Source: an uncultured Eggerthellaceae bacterium (lineage in GTDB: Bacteria; Actinomycetota; Coriobacteriia; Coriobacteriales; Eggerthellaceae). From it: 49,410 nucleotides of DNA. The position numbers and the translations under genes are program-made. This document shows, in pieces, positions 29,118-37,586 of this stretch. Below the pieces are notes generated by a model, which worked only from the letters and a program-made list of their open reading frames with translations, was not told the origin of the DNA and made no database searches. The stretch is taken from positions 1-49,410 of the forward strand of contig CAMOLA010000007.1 of assembly GCA_946618265.1 (NCBI GenBank), given 5' to 3'. Each line of letters opens with the position of its first letter. The first letter of the stretch is position 1.

Positions 29118-30872
29118 ATGAATTACCCAGAGTTCTGTGTATTGAATTTCGTAAGGCGTTACCCCGGTAGCAGCCAACGAAAGATCGCCGAGAATTGTCA
29201 CATGTCGCTCGGCGCGGTTAACAACGCGATGAGGACGTTGTGTGACGGCAGGTTCGTCGACAGCTTCGGCGTCATGACGCAGCGGGGCGAGGAAGCGCTC
29301 GAGCCGCACCGGGTGCGCAATGCCATCATCATGGCGGCGGGTCTCTCGTCGCGGTTCGCTCCCATCTCGTACGAGCGGCCCAAGGGCGTGCTGCGCGTCC
29401 GTGGCGAGGTCCTCATCGAGCGTCAGATTCTGCAGCTCAAGGAAGCGGGCATCGACGACATCGTCGTCGTAGTCGGGTACAAGAAGGAAGAGTTCTTCTA
29501 TCTGGAGGACAAGTTCGGCGTCAAGCTCGTGATCAACGAGGACTACGCCACGCGCAACAACAATTCGACGATATACAGGGTGCGTGAGCTGTTGGGCAAT
29601 ACCTACATCTGCTCGTCGGATGACTATTTCGCCGACAACCCGTTCGAGCGCTACGTGTACGATTCCTATTACGCCGCCACCTACCAAGCTGGGCCGACCG
29701 ACGAGTACTGCCTCATCACCAAGGGTAAGAACGACCTGATCGTGGACGTGCAGATCGGCGGTTCCGACTCGTGGATCATGATGGGGCATGCATACTGGGA
29801 CGACGGCTACGCGAAGCGGTTCGTCGAGATCCTCGAGGGCATATACGACGAGCCGGAAACCGCGGACAAGCTGTGGGAGGACATCTACGCGGAGCATGTC
29901 GCGGAGCTGCCCATGCGCATGCGCAAGTATCCGGCGGACGTGATTTGGGAGTTCGACTCGCTCGACGAGCTGCGCGGGTTCGACCCCTACTTCATCGAGA
30001 ACGTGGATTCGAAGATCCTCGACAACATCTGCTCGACGCTCGGCTGCGAGCGCGATGCGGTCAAGCGCTTCGAGCCGATCAAGCAGGGCCTGACCAACCT
30101 CTCGGTGCGCTTCGAGGTTGATGGCGAGCCGTACGTGTACCGCCATCCCGGTGCCGGCACCGACGAGATCATCGTGCGCGAGAGCGAGGCGTTCTCGCAG
30201 GGCGTCGCGCGATCTTTGGGGGTGGACCGCACGTTCGTCTACGAGGATCCGCGGGAGGGCTGGAAGATCTCCCGCTTCATCGAAGGCTGCGTCCCGTTCG
30301 ATTACCATAATCCCGAGCACGTGAACGCGGCGATGGAGATCGCGCGCAAGCTGCACGGCTCGGACGTGGCCTCGCCTTGGACGTTCGACGTCTACGCCAA
30401 GGCGGTTGAGATCGTGCACCTGCTCGGACGGGTGGAGTTCAACGGTTTCGACGAGCTCGCGCAGCGCGCCGCATTCCTGGACGAGTGCGTGAAGGCGGAC
30501 GGGGTGGCGCCCGTGCTGTGCCACAACGACTTCTACGATCCCAACTTCCTCGTGCACGACGACGGCGTCGACCTCATCGACTGGGAGTACTCGGCCATGT
30601 CGGACTATGCGAGCGATCTGGGAACGTTCGTGTGCTGCTCGGACTACGGCGTGCCCGAGGCCGAAGAAGTCTTCCGGGCGTATTTCCAGCGCGAGCCGTC
30701 CCCCGGGGAAATGCGGCACTGCATGGCCTACGTGGGACTCTCGGCGTACTACTGGTTCGTGTGGGCGCTGTACAAGGACAAGGCGGGCGATCCGGTGGGC
30801 GAGTGGCTGTACCTGTGGTATCGCATGGCGCGCGACTTCGGCAAGCATGCCGCGGCGCTCTACGCGCAGTGA
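29118..30872 (+). CDS. Winged-helix / LicC cytidylyltransferase / LicA kinase fusion
   Basis: A 584-residue three-part protein. Residues 1-62 form a winged helix (SSQRKIAENCHMSLGAVNNAM). About 67-290 is a nucleotidyltransferase of the LicC type: AIIMAAGLSSRFAPIS followed by RPKG, then LIERQILQLKEAGI and ICSSDDYFADN. About 305-580 is a choline/ethanolamine kinase of the LicA type: IKQGLTNLSVRF, then the catalytic HNDFYDPNF beginning at His469 and DLIDWEY. Together these phosphorylate choline or ethanolamine and convert it to the CDP-form for attachment to surface polymers by LicD-type enzymes. No LicD is in the window. The ATG at 29118 has no clear ribosome site; a TTG at 29103 is an alternative. 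The EutH-like permease gene follows. Confidence 0.88.
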   Translation: MNYPEFCVLNFVRRYPGSSQRKIAENCHMSLGAVNNAMRTLCDGRFVDSFGVMTQRGEEALEPHRVRNAIIMAAGLSSRFAPISYERPKGVLRVRGEVLIERQILQLKEAGIDDIVVVVGYKKEEFFYLEDKFGVKLVINEDYATRNNNSTIYRVRELLGNTYICSSDDYFADNPFERYVYDSYYAATYQAGPTDEYCLITKGKNDLIVDVQIGGSDSWIMMGHAYWDDGYAKRFVEILEGIYDEPETADKLWEDIYAEHVAELPMRMRKYPADVIWEFDSLDELRGFDPYFIENVDSKILDNICSTLGCERDAVKRFEPIKQGLTNLSVRFEVDGEPYVYRHPGAGTDEIIVRESEAFSQGVARSLGVDRTFVYEDPREGWKISRFIEGCVPFDYHNPEHVNAAMEIARKLHGSDVASPWTFDVYAKAVEIVHLLGRVEFNGFDELAQRAAFLDECVKADGVAPVLCHNDFYDPNFLVHDDGVDLIDWEYSAMSDYASDLGTFVCCSDYGVPEAEEVFRAYFQREPSPGEMRHCMAYVGLSAYYWFVWALYKDKAGDPVGEWLYLWYRMARDFGKHAAALYAQ

Positions 30873-30877
30873 CGCGA

Positions 30878-31006
30878 CGCGGGACGAGGGCCAAGCCCAA
30901 TCCCGCATTTTTGGAGAATGGTGGGAATGGCACGCCCCGACGACGTGCCGGTTTGTTCGAAGCTTTCCCTCGCGATGCGGGAATGGGGCCAGATCCTCGT
31001 CCCGCG
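30878..31006. repeat. Long imperfect inverted repeat between licCA and eutH
   Basis: CGCGGGACGAGG at 30878-30889 and TCCCGCAT at 30901-30908 pair with matching blocks at 30975-30982 and 30995-31006. A small GGCACG/CGTGCC stem lies inside (30929-30949). The intergenic RNA could fold into one long stem, separating expression of kinase and permease. No T-run follows. Confidence 0.6.
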
Positions 31007-31042
31007 CCGGCGGGAACATGGGATGGAAGGTAGGTTTGAGTT

Positions 31043-32296
31043 ATGGAGATGATAGGACAGGTCATCGTGTACATCATGATGGCGTGCATGGTGGCCGGCG
31101 GGGTGGCCTCGATGGTGAAGCCGGAGTCCAAGCTGGGCGGCGAGTTCATCGAGGGCATCTACGCCGTGGGTCCCATCCTGTTCTCGGTGGGCGGCATCTA
31201 CGCGTCGATTCCGTACTTGCAGCTGTTCGTGAGCAACGTGTTCGGTCCGCTGTACGGGCTGATCGGCGCTGACCCGTCGCTGGCGGCCACGACCATCGTG
31301 GCATCCGACATGGGCGGCTATCAGACGGCCTACGATTTGTCCGCCACGACGGAAAGCTGGATCATGGCGCTGTTCACGGGCTTCATGGCGGGCGCGACCA
31401 TCGTCTATTCCGTGCCCATCGGGTTGCGCCTCATCGACAAGCAGCGCCACAAGTACTTCGCGCTCGGCGTCATGTGCGGCTTTTTGGCCATCCCCATCGG
31501 CGTGCTCGTGGCGAGCGGCATCTGCGCGCTGGCCAACCCGATGGTTCGCGACATCCTGTCGACCGACGCCGAGGCCACCTACCAGCTGGCGATGAACTGG
31601 GGGACCATATTCGTCAACCTCGTGCCGCTGACCGTCATCTGCGTCCTCATCGCCATCGGCCTCAAGTTCATCCCCGAGAAGATGATCGCCGGATTCAAGG
31701 TGTTCGGCACCGCCATCGACTATGCCGCGCGCACCGTGCTGGTGCTGTCCATCCTGGAGTATTTCACCGGCATCTTCAGCACGCTGTTCGGCGGTTGGGG
31801 CTTCGAGCCGCTCATGTTCATCGATGACGAGAAGGGGCTCGGTGCGGTCGAGAACTGCGCTGTCATCTCGATGATGCTCGCCGGCGCCTTCCCCATGGTG
31901 CATCTCATCAAGACTTACCTGGCCAAGCCGCTGGGCAAGATCGGACGGTTCTTCCACCTGTCCGACATGGCGACGGCCGGCATCCTGGCCACGGCCTGCA
32001 ACGCGCTGGCGCTCTACCCGATGACGCGCGACATGCGCGCCGTCGATATCGTGAAAGCTTCGGCGTTCACCGTGTGCGGCGCGTTCATCATCGGCGACCA
32101 CCTGTCGTTCTGCGCCAATTACCAGCCGACGCTGATATTGCCGCTGTTCATCGGCAAGCTGTTCGCGGCAGGATGCGCCGTCGGCTTCACCGCGCTTCTG
32201 GCCAACAAGGAGGCGCGCAAGCTCGAGGCCGAGGACATGGCTGCTGAGGAAGCAGCTGCCGCTCAAGGTGAAGAAGCGGCGGTTGCCGCCGCCTAG
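31043..32296 (+). CDS. eutH: EutH-family ethanolamine permease
   Basis: A 417-residue membrane protein with about 10-11 helices and a charged alanine/glutamate-rich tail. It carries EutH hallmarks: VYIMMACMVAGG at the start, IVASDMGGYQTAYDL, SVPIGLRLIDKQ followed by YFALGVMCGFLAIPIG, LIAIGLKFIPEKMIAGF, and FIIGDHLSFCANYQ. EutH carries ethanolamine into the cell. Normally it sits in eut operons, but no other eut gene is present here; its neighbour is the LicC-LicA fusion, so uptake for surface decoration rather than catabolism is inferred. Choline or a related amine is possible. GGAAGG/TAGG lies before the ATG. Confidence 0.88.
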   Translation: MEMIGQVIVYIMMACMVAGGVASMVKPESKLGGEFIEGIYAVGPILFSVGGIYASIPYLQLFVSNVFGPLYGLIGADPSLAATTIVASDMGGYQTAYDLSATTESWIMALFTGFMAGATIVYSVPIGLRLIDKQRHKYFALGVMCGFLAIPIGVLVASGICALANPMVRDILSTDAEATYQLAMNWGTIFVNLVPLTVICVLIAIGLKFIPEKMIAGFKVFGTAIDYAARTVLVLSILEYFTGIFSTLFGGWGFEPLMFIDDEKGLGAVENCAVISMMLAGAFPMVHLIKTYLAKPLGKIGRFFHLSDMATAGILATACNALALYPMTRDMRAVDIVKASAFTVCGAFIIGDHLSFCANYQPTLILPLFIGKLFAAGCAVGFTALLANKEARKLEAEDMAAEEAAAAQGEEAAVAAA

Positions 32297-32321
32297 CGTG
32301 GATAATATGGGTGGTTACTTC

Positions 32322-32360
32322 TGTGGCAAAGGGGTCAGGCCCCTTTGCCACATTTTTTTT
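32322..32360 (+). terminator. G-rich palindrome acting as Rho-independent terminator
   Basis: TGTGGCAAAGGGG pairs with 32340-32352 around TCAGG, followed by eight T. It is a member of the GGTCAGACC palindrome type, and the only copy with a T-run. It lies 25 bases past the eutH stop; the following sequence to 32500 holds no gene. Confidence 0.85.
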
Positions 32361-32500
32361 AATCCGGTTTTGTCATCTCGAGCCGAAGGGTCTCGCGTGT
32401 TGCGGTTTACCCAAGTTCACTGCTTTGCGGTTTTTCGCTGGCGCCCAGAATGGCAAATCAGGCATTATTTTGGACAGTCTCCGAGGGTGAAGATGCTTTT

Positions 32501-33793
32501 CTAGTCGTCATCGTCATCCTCGTCGTCGGCGCCGCCGTCGTCGTAGTGCAGGATTCCTCTGCTCGTGAACTTGAGGTACTTTTCGTAGCCGTCTGCCCAA
32601 GCTTGATAGGTGGGATCGCCGCGTCTGTCGGGCAAGTCGTAATGCATTTTCAGGTACTTTGACAGGTAGTCGGTGAAACGTTCCGCGCCAAGATAATTGG
32701 TATGGCGGTCGTTGTAAAAGTCAGTTTTGCAGTTAAGTCTCATCTCGTCGAAGATGGCTTGCGTATTGCAGTTGAGCACTGGGAATCCATGCCGTTTGCA
32801 AATGGATTCGAGCATGTTTAGCTGAGCGTTCTTAAACTCCTGGTAAATGGTCGGCGAAAGGACGAACAGGACATCAGCGTCGAGGGTGCTGCAGTAGTCG
32901 AGCAGGTCTTCGAGAATCGCGGCGGATTCGCCGTCGACGCGAGCGGTTTTGCGCGTGAACGAGGGCACGTCCTGTGGGGCTTGGGTCAACGTGAACGGGG
33001 AACAATAGAATCCCTGAGTCTCGTTGTACGGGGTCTCGAGCAACCAGTCTTCCGCCGTCATGTCTTCCTCCGTGAGGCGCGAATGGTACTTCACGATGGG
33101 GACGAGGAAATCCATGACCGCACTTTCGCTTTCCGAGCTGTACTGGGCGGCCAGCTGCGCCATTTCGAACCGCCGCGGGGACGCGAGCGGGAACGTGTCG
33201 AACGTGAGGCGCACGTTGCCGTCTGATATTTCATGCGGGTTTTTCTTGAAGCTGCGCAATTCGATGATGTAGAGGCGGGGGTTTTGGGTGCTGCGCATCT
33301 CTTCGATGAGGCTTTTGAAGAAATAGGAAGGGCAGTTATTGACCCCGAATGTGAACGAGGCGATTCCGTAATCGTTGAATGCCTTGGGGTTGATGAAGTA
33401 ACGGCTTGTCGCGCTCGTTCCGAAGTAGGCGACGTCGATCGACTCGTGTGGCATGTCGGTGAAAGCATCGAACGTGCCCTTGTTTTGTTCGTTGCCTTTG
33501 TAGATGAAAGCGAGGTTGAGGTAGACGAACAAGAGGATGGCCAAGACAGCGAATGCGATAACCTTTGCAATCGGATGCGGTTTGTGCTGGTTGCTGGTTT
33601 TTTCCCTGATGGATGGGCGGTCCGTGCTGCGTGCGGTCGCTGCATCGCTTGATCCGCTGGGGCCGTTTTGATCGAGGCGACCGGTTTTCGATTTGGAGCG
33701 AGCGCCAAGCAGACCTTTTCCATATATGTTGGACGAGGTTTGCTTTATGGTCGGCTCCTTGTGCCAAGCGCGGATACGGTCTTTAGGAAACAC
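32501..33793 (-). CDS. Membrane-anchored SGNH-like protein
   Basis: A 430-residue protein: about 75 basic, low-complexity cytoplasmic residues, one helix at about 76-97 (VIAFAVLAILLFVYLNLAFIY), then an extracytoplasmic domain. VAYFGTSATSRYFINP resembles SGNH block I (G-[DT]-S), FGVNNCP is near block II, and DFYNDRHTNYLGAERF gives the DxxH of block V. Such DltD/AlgJ-like proteins help acylate wall or capsule polymers. The tail is strikingly acidic (EDDDDD). The start is uncertain: the GTG at 33793 has no ribosome site, whereas AAGGAG sits seven bases before an in-frame ATA at 33746-33748. The SGNH call is by motif only. Confidence 0.65.
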   Translation of the reverse strand: MFPKDRIRAWHKEPTIKQTSSNIYGKGLLGARSKSKTGRLDQNGPSGSSDAATARSTDRPSIREKTSNQHKPHPIAKVIAFAVLAILLFVYLNLAFIYKGNEQNKGTFDAFTDMPHESIDVAYFGTSATSRYFINPKAFNDYGIASFTFGVNNCPSYFFKSLIEEMRSTQNPRLYIIELRSFKKNPHEISDGNVRLTFDTFPLASPRRFEMAQLAAQYSSESESAVMDFLVPIVKYHSRLTEEDMTAEDWLLETPYNETQGFYCSPFTLTQAPQDVPSFTRKTARVDGESAAILEDLLDYCSTLDADVLFVLSPTIYQEFKNAQLNMLESICKRHGFPVLNCNTQAIFDEMRLNCKTDFYNDRHTNYLGAERFTDYLSKYLKMHYDLPDRRGDPTYQAWADGYEKYLKFTSRGILHYDDGGADDEDDDDD

Positions 33794-33949
33794 CAGTAAA
33801 ACCTATCATAGCTTGAGCTTGCGGTGGTTGCAATTACGCAAGAACGCAGAAGGATACTGTTAAGCATGCGGACGTTCGCGCTTGTTTTCGGTTATGCTTG
33901 AACATGCAATGTTTGAATTGCGGTATAGGCCGCGGGGATGGAGGAGACG

Positions 33950-34465
33950 ATGGGCAAGCTTAGAATTGCTGCGCTTTTGGCGTGTGCGCTACTTCTCTCG
34001 GTGTTTGCGTATGCCTGTTCGGAGGGGTCTGATAGCGGGTCGCGCTCTTCGAGCGCAACGGGCGCGGTTGCGACGGCAAGCACGTCAGCTGCTTCGAAGC
34101 CTGCGGGAAGCGCTGTTTCTACAGTGAGCGTACCGGCGCATGACCAGGGGAAATGGTCGCTTATTCGCTTGGATTACAGCCACGACGAAGGTGGTAAAAG
34201 CGTCCTCGATGGTCGTTATGAGGGCGATGGCACGTTGAAGATCACGCAATCAGGTTACGAGCTCAAGTTCGCGTACCCCGATGGCAAGGTTGTCCTGCAA
34301 TCCTCCGGCGTGTTCACGACGGGCGCGCAGGCGACCTTCATCGGCGATTCGACAATCAGCGGTTATCCCGTAGCCATGTTCGGTGGGTTCGGCAGCGGCA
34401 TTGTGATGAAGTTTACCGACGACGCTCGCAGCAAAGAGATAACGGTGATGGGCTCGCAAGCGTAA
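33950..34465 (+). CDS. Small exported protein, possible lipoprotein
   Basis: A 171-residue exported protein. MGKLRIAALLACALLLSVFAYACSEG is a signal peptide with a Cys where lipid could be added, though AYAC is a poor lipobox. A Ser/Ala/Thr linker follows, then a small beta-rich domain (WSLIRLDYSHDEGGKSVLDGRYEGDGTLKITQSG). I do not recognise this domain. The ATG at 33950 is preferred over 33938 because GGAGGAG lies between them at usable spacing. It is divergent from the SGNH-like gene. Confidence 0.75.
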   Translation: MGKLRIAALLACALLLSVFAYACSEGSDSGSRSSSATGAVATASTSAASKPAGSAVSTVSVPAHDQGKWSLIRLDYSHDEGGKSVLDGRYEGDGTLKITQSGYELKFAYPDGKVVLQSSGVFTTGAQATFIGDSTISGYPVAMFGGFGSGIVMKFTDDARSKEITVMGSQA

Positions 34466-34622
34466 ACGGGGCGGCCTCTGCTGGCTTGGCGCTATTGCAG
34501 ATGCTGCACGTGGAGTGGCGATTACGGATGCGGTTTTGGAGAACCAGCATGGGGCGTAGGCGTGCTTCATGTGCTAGCATGGTTCGAAGTCAAACGAGAG
34601 CTCGTGGGGAAGAAGGCCGCAT

Positions 34623-35417
34623 ATGTTCGATCGCGATGCGATTTACAACGTTCTCGATGCGCACTTCGTGAACCATCTGGTTCGCGATGGCGAGGTCGTG
34701 CCGGCAGGCGAAGCCGAATCGGCTGACGCTGGCGCCGATGCAACTGGTGCCGAAGGCCAGGCACTTGCTCTAGACATGCCTGACAACATGATCGAAGACC
34801 TGCTCGACGAGCTTGAGGACACGCTCGAGGAGCTTCATGGTGAATACGATTATCCGCCCGAAGCTCTGGGCGCGATAGCCGTCGGGTTCATCGATGGCGT
34901 GCTGGCGTATTCGAACGGTTCGTATTCGTCGTTCGAGGACGCGTATTTCGAGGATGCGCAAAACGAGGCCTATGCAGCGGTCGACGAAGTGGTCACCGAC
35001 TGGGCCGGGCAATTCGAGGGCAACCGCGATTGGGGCGAGGCTGCAAAGGGGTATCTGCGCCATGCGGTCAAGCTCGACGAGGGTGAGGCGCCTGAGGTCG
35101 ATGAAGTGGTGCTCCAAGCGCAGGCGCAAGGGTTCGTGTACGGCGCCGACCTGTGCGAAGATTACGAGTGGAAGGTCATTCAGGCTTCCAGCGGTTGCAT
35201 CATGGTTACCGACGAAGATGCGATCGAGGAATTCTCGATGCGGCAGCTCGAGAAATCGGGCGCAGGCGGCGGCTTGTTCGAGCGCGTGTTCAATGCATTG
35301 GGAATCGATTTGAACGAGCTTGAAGCTGCGCTCGGCGGGGTTGACGATGACGACGCTGGCGATGACGACGGCGAAGCCCCTGCGGATGCGGGTGCAGGCG
35401 AGCGCGATGGCAGGTAG
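34623..35417 (+). CDS. Acidic hypothetical protein
   Basis: A 264-residue soluble protein of no family I recognise. It is very acidic, with a low-complexity linker at about 30-48, helical heptads at about 53-75 (DNMIEDLLDELEDTLEELHGEY) that may form a coiled coil, a more conserved-looking middle (YPPEALGAIAVGFIDGVLAYSN, then FEDAYFEDAQNEAYAAVDEV), and a terminal Asp/Ala/Gly run. There is no signal peptide or helix long enough to span the membrane. GGGGAAGAAGG precedes the ATG. Confidence 0.7.
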   Translation: MFDRDAIYNVLDAHFVNHLVRDGEVVPAGEAESADAGADATGAEGQALALDMPDNMIEDLLDELEDTLEELHGEYDYPPEALGAIAVGFIDGVLAYSNGSYSSFEDAYFEDAQNEAYAAVDEVVTDWAGQFEGNRDWGEAAKGYLRHAVKLDEGEAPEVDEVVLQAQAQGFVYGADLCEDYEWKVIQASSGCIMVTDEDAIEEFSMRQLEKSGAGGGLFERVFNALGIDLNELEAALGGVDDDDAGDDDGEAPADAGAGERDGR

Positions 35418-35508
35418 CCGTTGATCTCAGCGCTTGACGAATGGGCGTCAATCAAATAGTGTCTGGGTCAGGTATTGCGCTTGCCCGACCTATTGTGAGG
35501 TTCGATCG

Positions 35509-36030
35509 TTGGCGAACAGCACCAAGAAAAATCCCGTTGTAATCGTTCTCGGCATCGTGGTCGTCATGACCGCCCTGTTCATTTTGGCTCATTCGATGCG
35601 GGGCGTCGAGAGCTCATGGGACGAAAGCAATGCCATCGCGGCATTGCTCGAGCCCGTTTTGCGCCGCATGTACAATTTCGCGCTGCGCGTGTCGGCATGG
35701 GCGGGGCATCCGCTTTCGCTCGCGTATGGTTCGTTCGTGCGCAAACTGGCGCATTTTGTCGAGTACTTCGCGCTGGGCGCGGAATGCGCGGCAGTCACGG
35801 CGTATCTGACCGGCAGGGTGGTTTCCCCGTATATCTGGACGGACTTGTTCGTCGTGTTGATGGTCGCCGTGATCGACGAGTTCGTACAATCCCTCGTCGG
35901 GCGCACGAGCCTCGTTGCCGATGTGCTGCTGAACTTTTCCGGGGCGTTAGCGGGAATCTTCGTTGCCTTGCTCGTGGCAGCCGTGGTTTTGCGTGCCTCG
36001 CGGGTCCCACGTCGCCGTCGGGCCGCGTGA
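35509..36030 (+). CDS. VanZ-like membrane protein
   Basis: A 173-residue protein with four predicted helices. VVIVLGIVVVMTALFILAHSM, KLAHFVEYFALGAECAAV, LFVVLMVAVIDEFVQSLVGRTSLVADVLLNFSGALAGIF match the VanZ family, including the H-F-x-E-Y and DE-x2-Q-x6-R pieces. The biochemical role of the family is unclear; VanZ is linked to teicoplanin resistance. The TTG start at 35509 has GTGAGG eight bases upstream and removes 25 unlikely leading residues. Confidence 0.8.
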   Translation: MANSTKKNPVVIVLGIVVVMTALFILAHSMRGVESSWDESNAIAALLEPVLRRMYNFALRVSAWAGHPLSLAYGSFVRKLAHFVEYFALGAECAAVTAYLTGRVVSPYIWTDLFVVLMVAVIDEFVQSLVGRTSLVADVLLNFSGALAGIFVALLVAAVVLRASRVPRRRRAA

Positions 36031-36118
36031 GTCGAATGCGCACGACAGGCGTTGTCGTGCGCATTCTTGATAGATGGATTTACGAGCCGGGGCGCAGGCA
36101 ATAACGCTACGCGCGTTG

Positions 36119-36579
36119 TTAGCGGACCACTACGGGCAGGCAAGGTAATGAGAGGCTGGCGCGGGCGCGCGGTGGTTCGCCGTCGTAGGCGGTGATGTAA
36201 TAACCGCCGGGCTCGTCGATCGAGAATGTGACGAAGCCCTTCTTGCCGGTCACGGCATTCTCGATATCGGTAAGCTCGCTGAACTCTTCGCCGAAGACGT
36301 ATTCATGGCTTGCGTTATGGCGTCGAGCACGGATGGCGCCTCGTCACAGGGGATGCCGTCTACGTAGCCATACCATTCGGCCGAGTCGCCTCGGATGTCG
36401 ACCGGATTGAACGACAGAAATCTGAACGCCCCATCGTATTGGACTGAGAGCACGATACGCGCAGTCGACACGGTTTTGCTGCCGGCGGGCTTTTGCCCGG
36501 GAATGCGCCCACTTTCGGGCGTTCTCCCATACGCTTGCATGACGTATCGAGGGATGCTCACGCTAGCCGTGGGACTCAT
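36119..36579 (-). pseudogene. Frameshifted gene of unknown function
   Basis: A strong AGGAGGAAGCC site precedes an ATG at 36579, and a frame runs to about 36310 (SARIVLSVQYDGAFRFLSFNPVDIRG..EWYGYVDGIP). There a -1-type shift moves the sensible frame to SHEYVFGEEFSELTDIENAVTG then KKGFVTFSIDEPGGYYITAYDGEPPRARASLSL, ending at 36119. Both halves look like one roughly 150-residue protein; the unshifted frame ends in low-complexity residues at 36250. No slippery heptamer is visible, so a mutation or sequencing error is more likely than programmed shifting. The function is unknown. Confidence 0.6.
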
Positions 36580-36794
36580 GGCTTCCTCCTGAATAGAAGG
36601 TTTATCTGATCAGACAAACGGAGTATAGCAATGCGCTACTGCAACCTGATAATTAAAAATCACTAGCATGCAATAAATTATTACTAGTAAATTATTAGTA
36701 AAACTGCGTTAGAGCAAGAAATCACTAGTTTCTGAATGGATGGCCAAGGTCCCGGTCTTTTATTTCTGCCTGCAGGTTCGCGTGCACGTTGAAC

Positions 36795-37568
36795 TCATCG
36801 CTCGAGGAATCCCAGGTGCTCGTCGAGGACGTTGAACAGCATGTCGCCTGACAGGACGGCGACGGGGGTGCCGTTCGATGCTCGTTCGCTTGAGAAAAGG
36901 TCGGTCGCGCGCGTGAGCACGAGGGCGGGCACCACCTCGATGGCGGGACCGAGCACGACCTCGAGGTACGGCACGTATTTCGCAGCTTGGTCGACCTCGT
37001 CGGGGTCGATGGCGTCTTTCATCTTGAATTCCAGCGAGAAGGCGACGTCTGACGTTATGACCAGCACGTCCGCATAGATGCGCACCCATTTTGCGCGGCG
37101 TATGCGCAGTTCGAAGGCGATTTCCCACTCGTTGCAGGCGACCCCGAATTCGGCGAGGTCGGAAAACAGATCGCGCATGACCTGCCGCGCGTCGACGAAC
37201 GAGTGGATGAGCCCACGCGCATCGTTGAGGTTGCGCCCGATGCGGCGGCAACCCTCGCGCAGCTCGGCGAGCCACTCGTCCTCGTCTTGCGCGAGGAATT
37301 CCGATACGAACCCGTACCAGCCGCTGTAATCGCGTAGGCCCTCGTGCGGCGTCGATTGGCGGATGAGCCCGTGCCAGCGATAGGCGTCGTCGTGGTAGCA
37401 CAGATCCGAGATGAACGGGTACCTGTACAGGGCTCGATTCACGTCCGTGCGCGAAACGCCCAGCGCGTGGGCGATTTCGCGCGCAGTCACGCCATCGCGG
37501 GAGCAAATGAGCGAATACGCTTCGCGACCAATCGCATCGCTGCTCCGCGCGGGCCCCGTACCGTTCAA
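36795..37568 (-). CDS. Winged-helix protein with PD-(D/E)XK nuclease-like domain
   Basis: A 257-residue protein. Residues about 12-55 form a helix-turn-helix (VTAREIAHALGVSRTDVNRALYR). From about 145 to 205 the pattern matches a PD-(D/E)XK core: Asp167 in YADVLVI, Glu180 and Lys182 in SLEFKMK, then Gln194 and Tyr198 in QAAKYV, the order typical of restriction-nuclease-like folds. Whether it cuts DNA is unknown; many such proteins are sensors or transposon- and defence-linked nucleases. The TTG start follows GGAAGGG. It lies 18 bases behind the hybrid kinase gene on the same strand, so the two may be co-expressed. Confidence 0.6.
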   Translation of the reverse strand: MNGTGPARSSDAIGREAYSLICSRDGVTAREIAHALGVSRTDVNRALYRYPFISDLCYHDDAYRWHGLIRQSTPHEGLRDYSGWYGFVSEFLAQDEDEWLAELREGCRRIGRNLNDARGLIHSFVDARQVMRDLFSDLAEFGVACNEWEIAFELRIRRAKWVRIYADVLVITSDVAFSLEFKMKDAIDPDEVDQAAKYVPYLEVVLGPAIEVVPALVLTRATDLFSSERASNGTPVAVLSGDMLFNVLDEHLGFLER

Positions 37569-37586
37569 CCCAGGCCCTTCCTCTCT

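Noticed and set aside
29091..32266. Two long antisense open frames opposite the LicC-LicA and EutH genes
   Set aside because: They mirror high-G+C codons of well-identified genes and encode His/Arg/Val-rich sequence with no recognisable motif.
31043..32296. A complete ethanolamine-utilisation locus around EutH
   Set aside because: No eutBC, shell protein or other eut gene is in the flanks; only the LicC-LicA fusion is adjacent.
36300..36330. Programmed ribosomal frameshift in the gene at 36119-36579
   Set aside because: No slippery heptamer or strong downstream structure is visible at the switch point.
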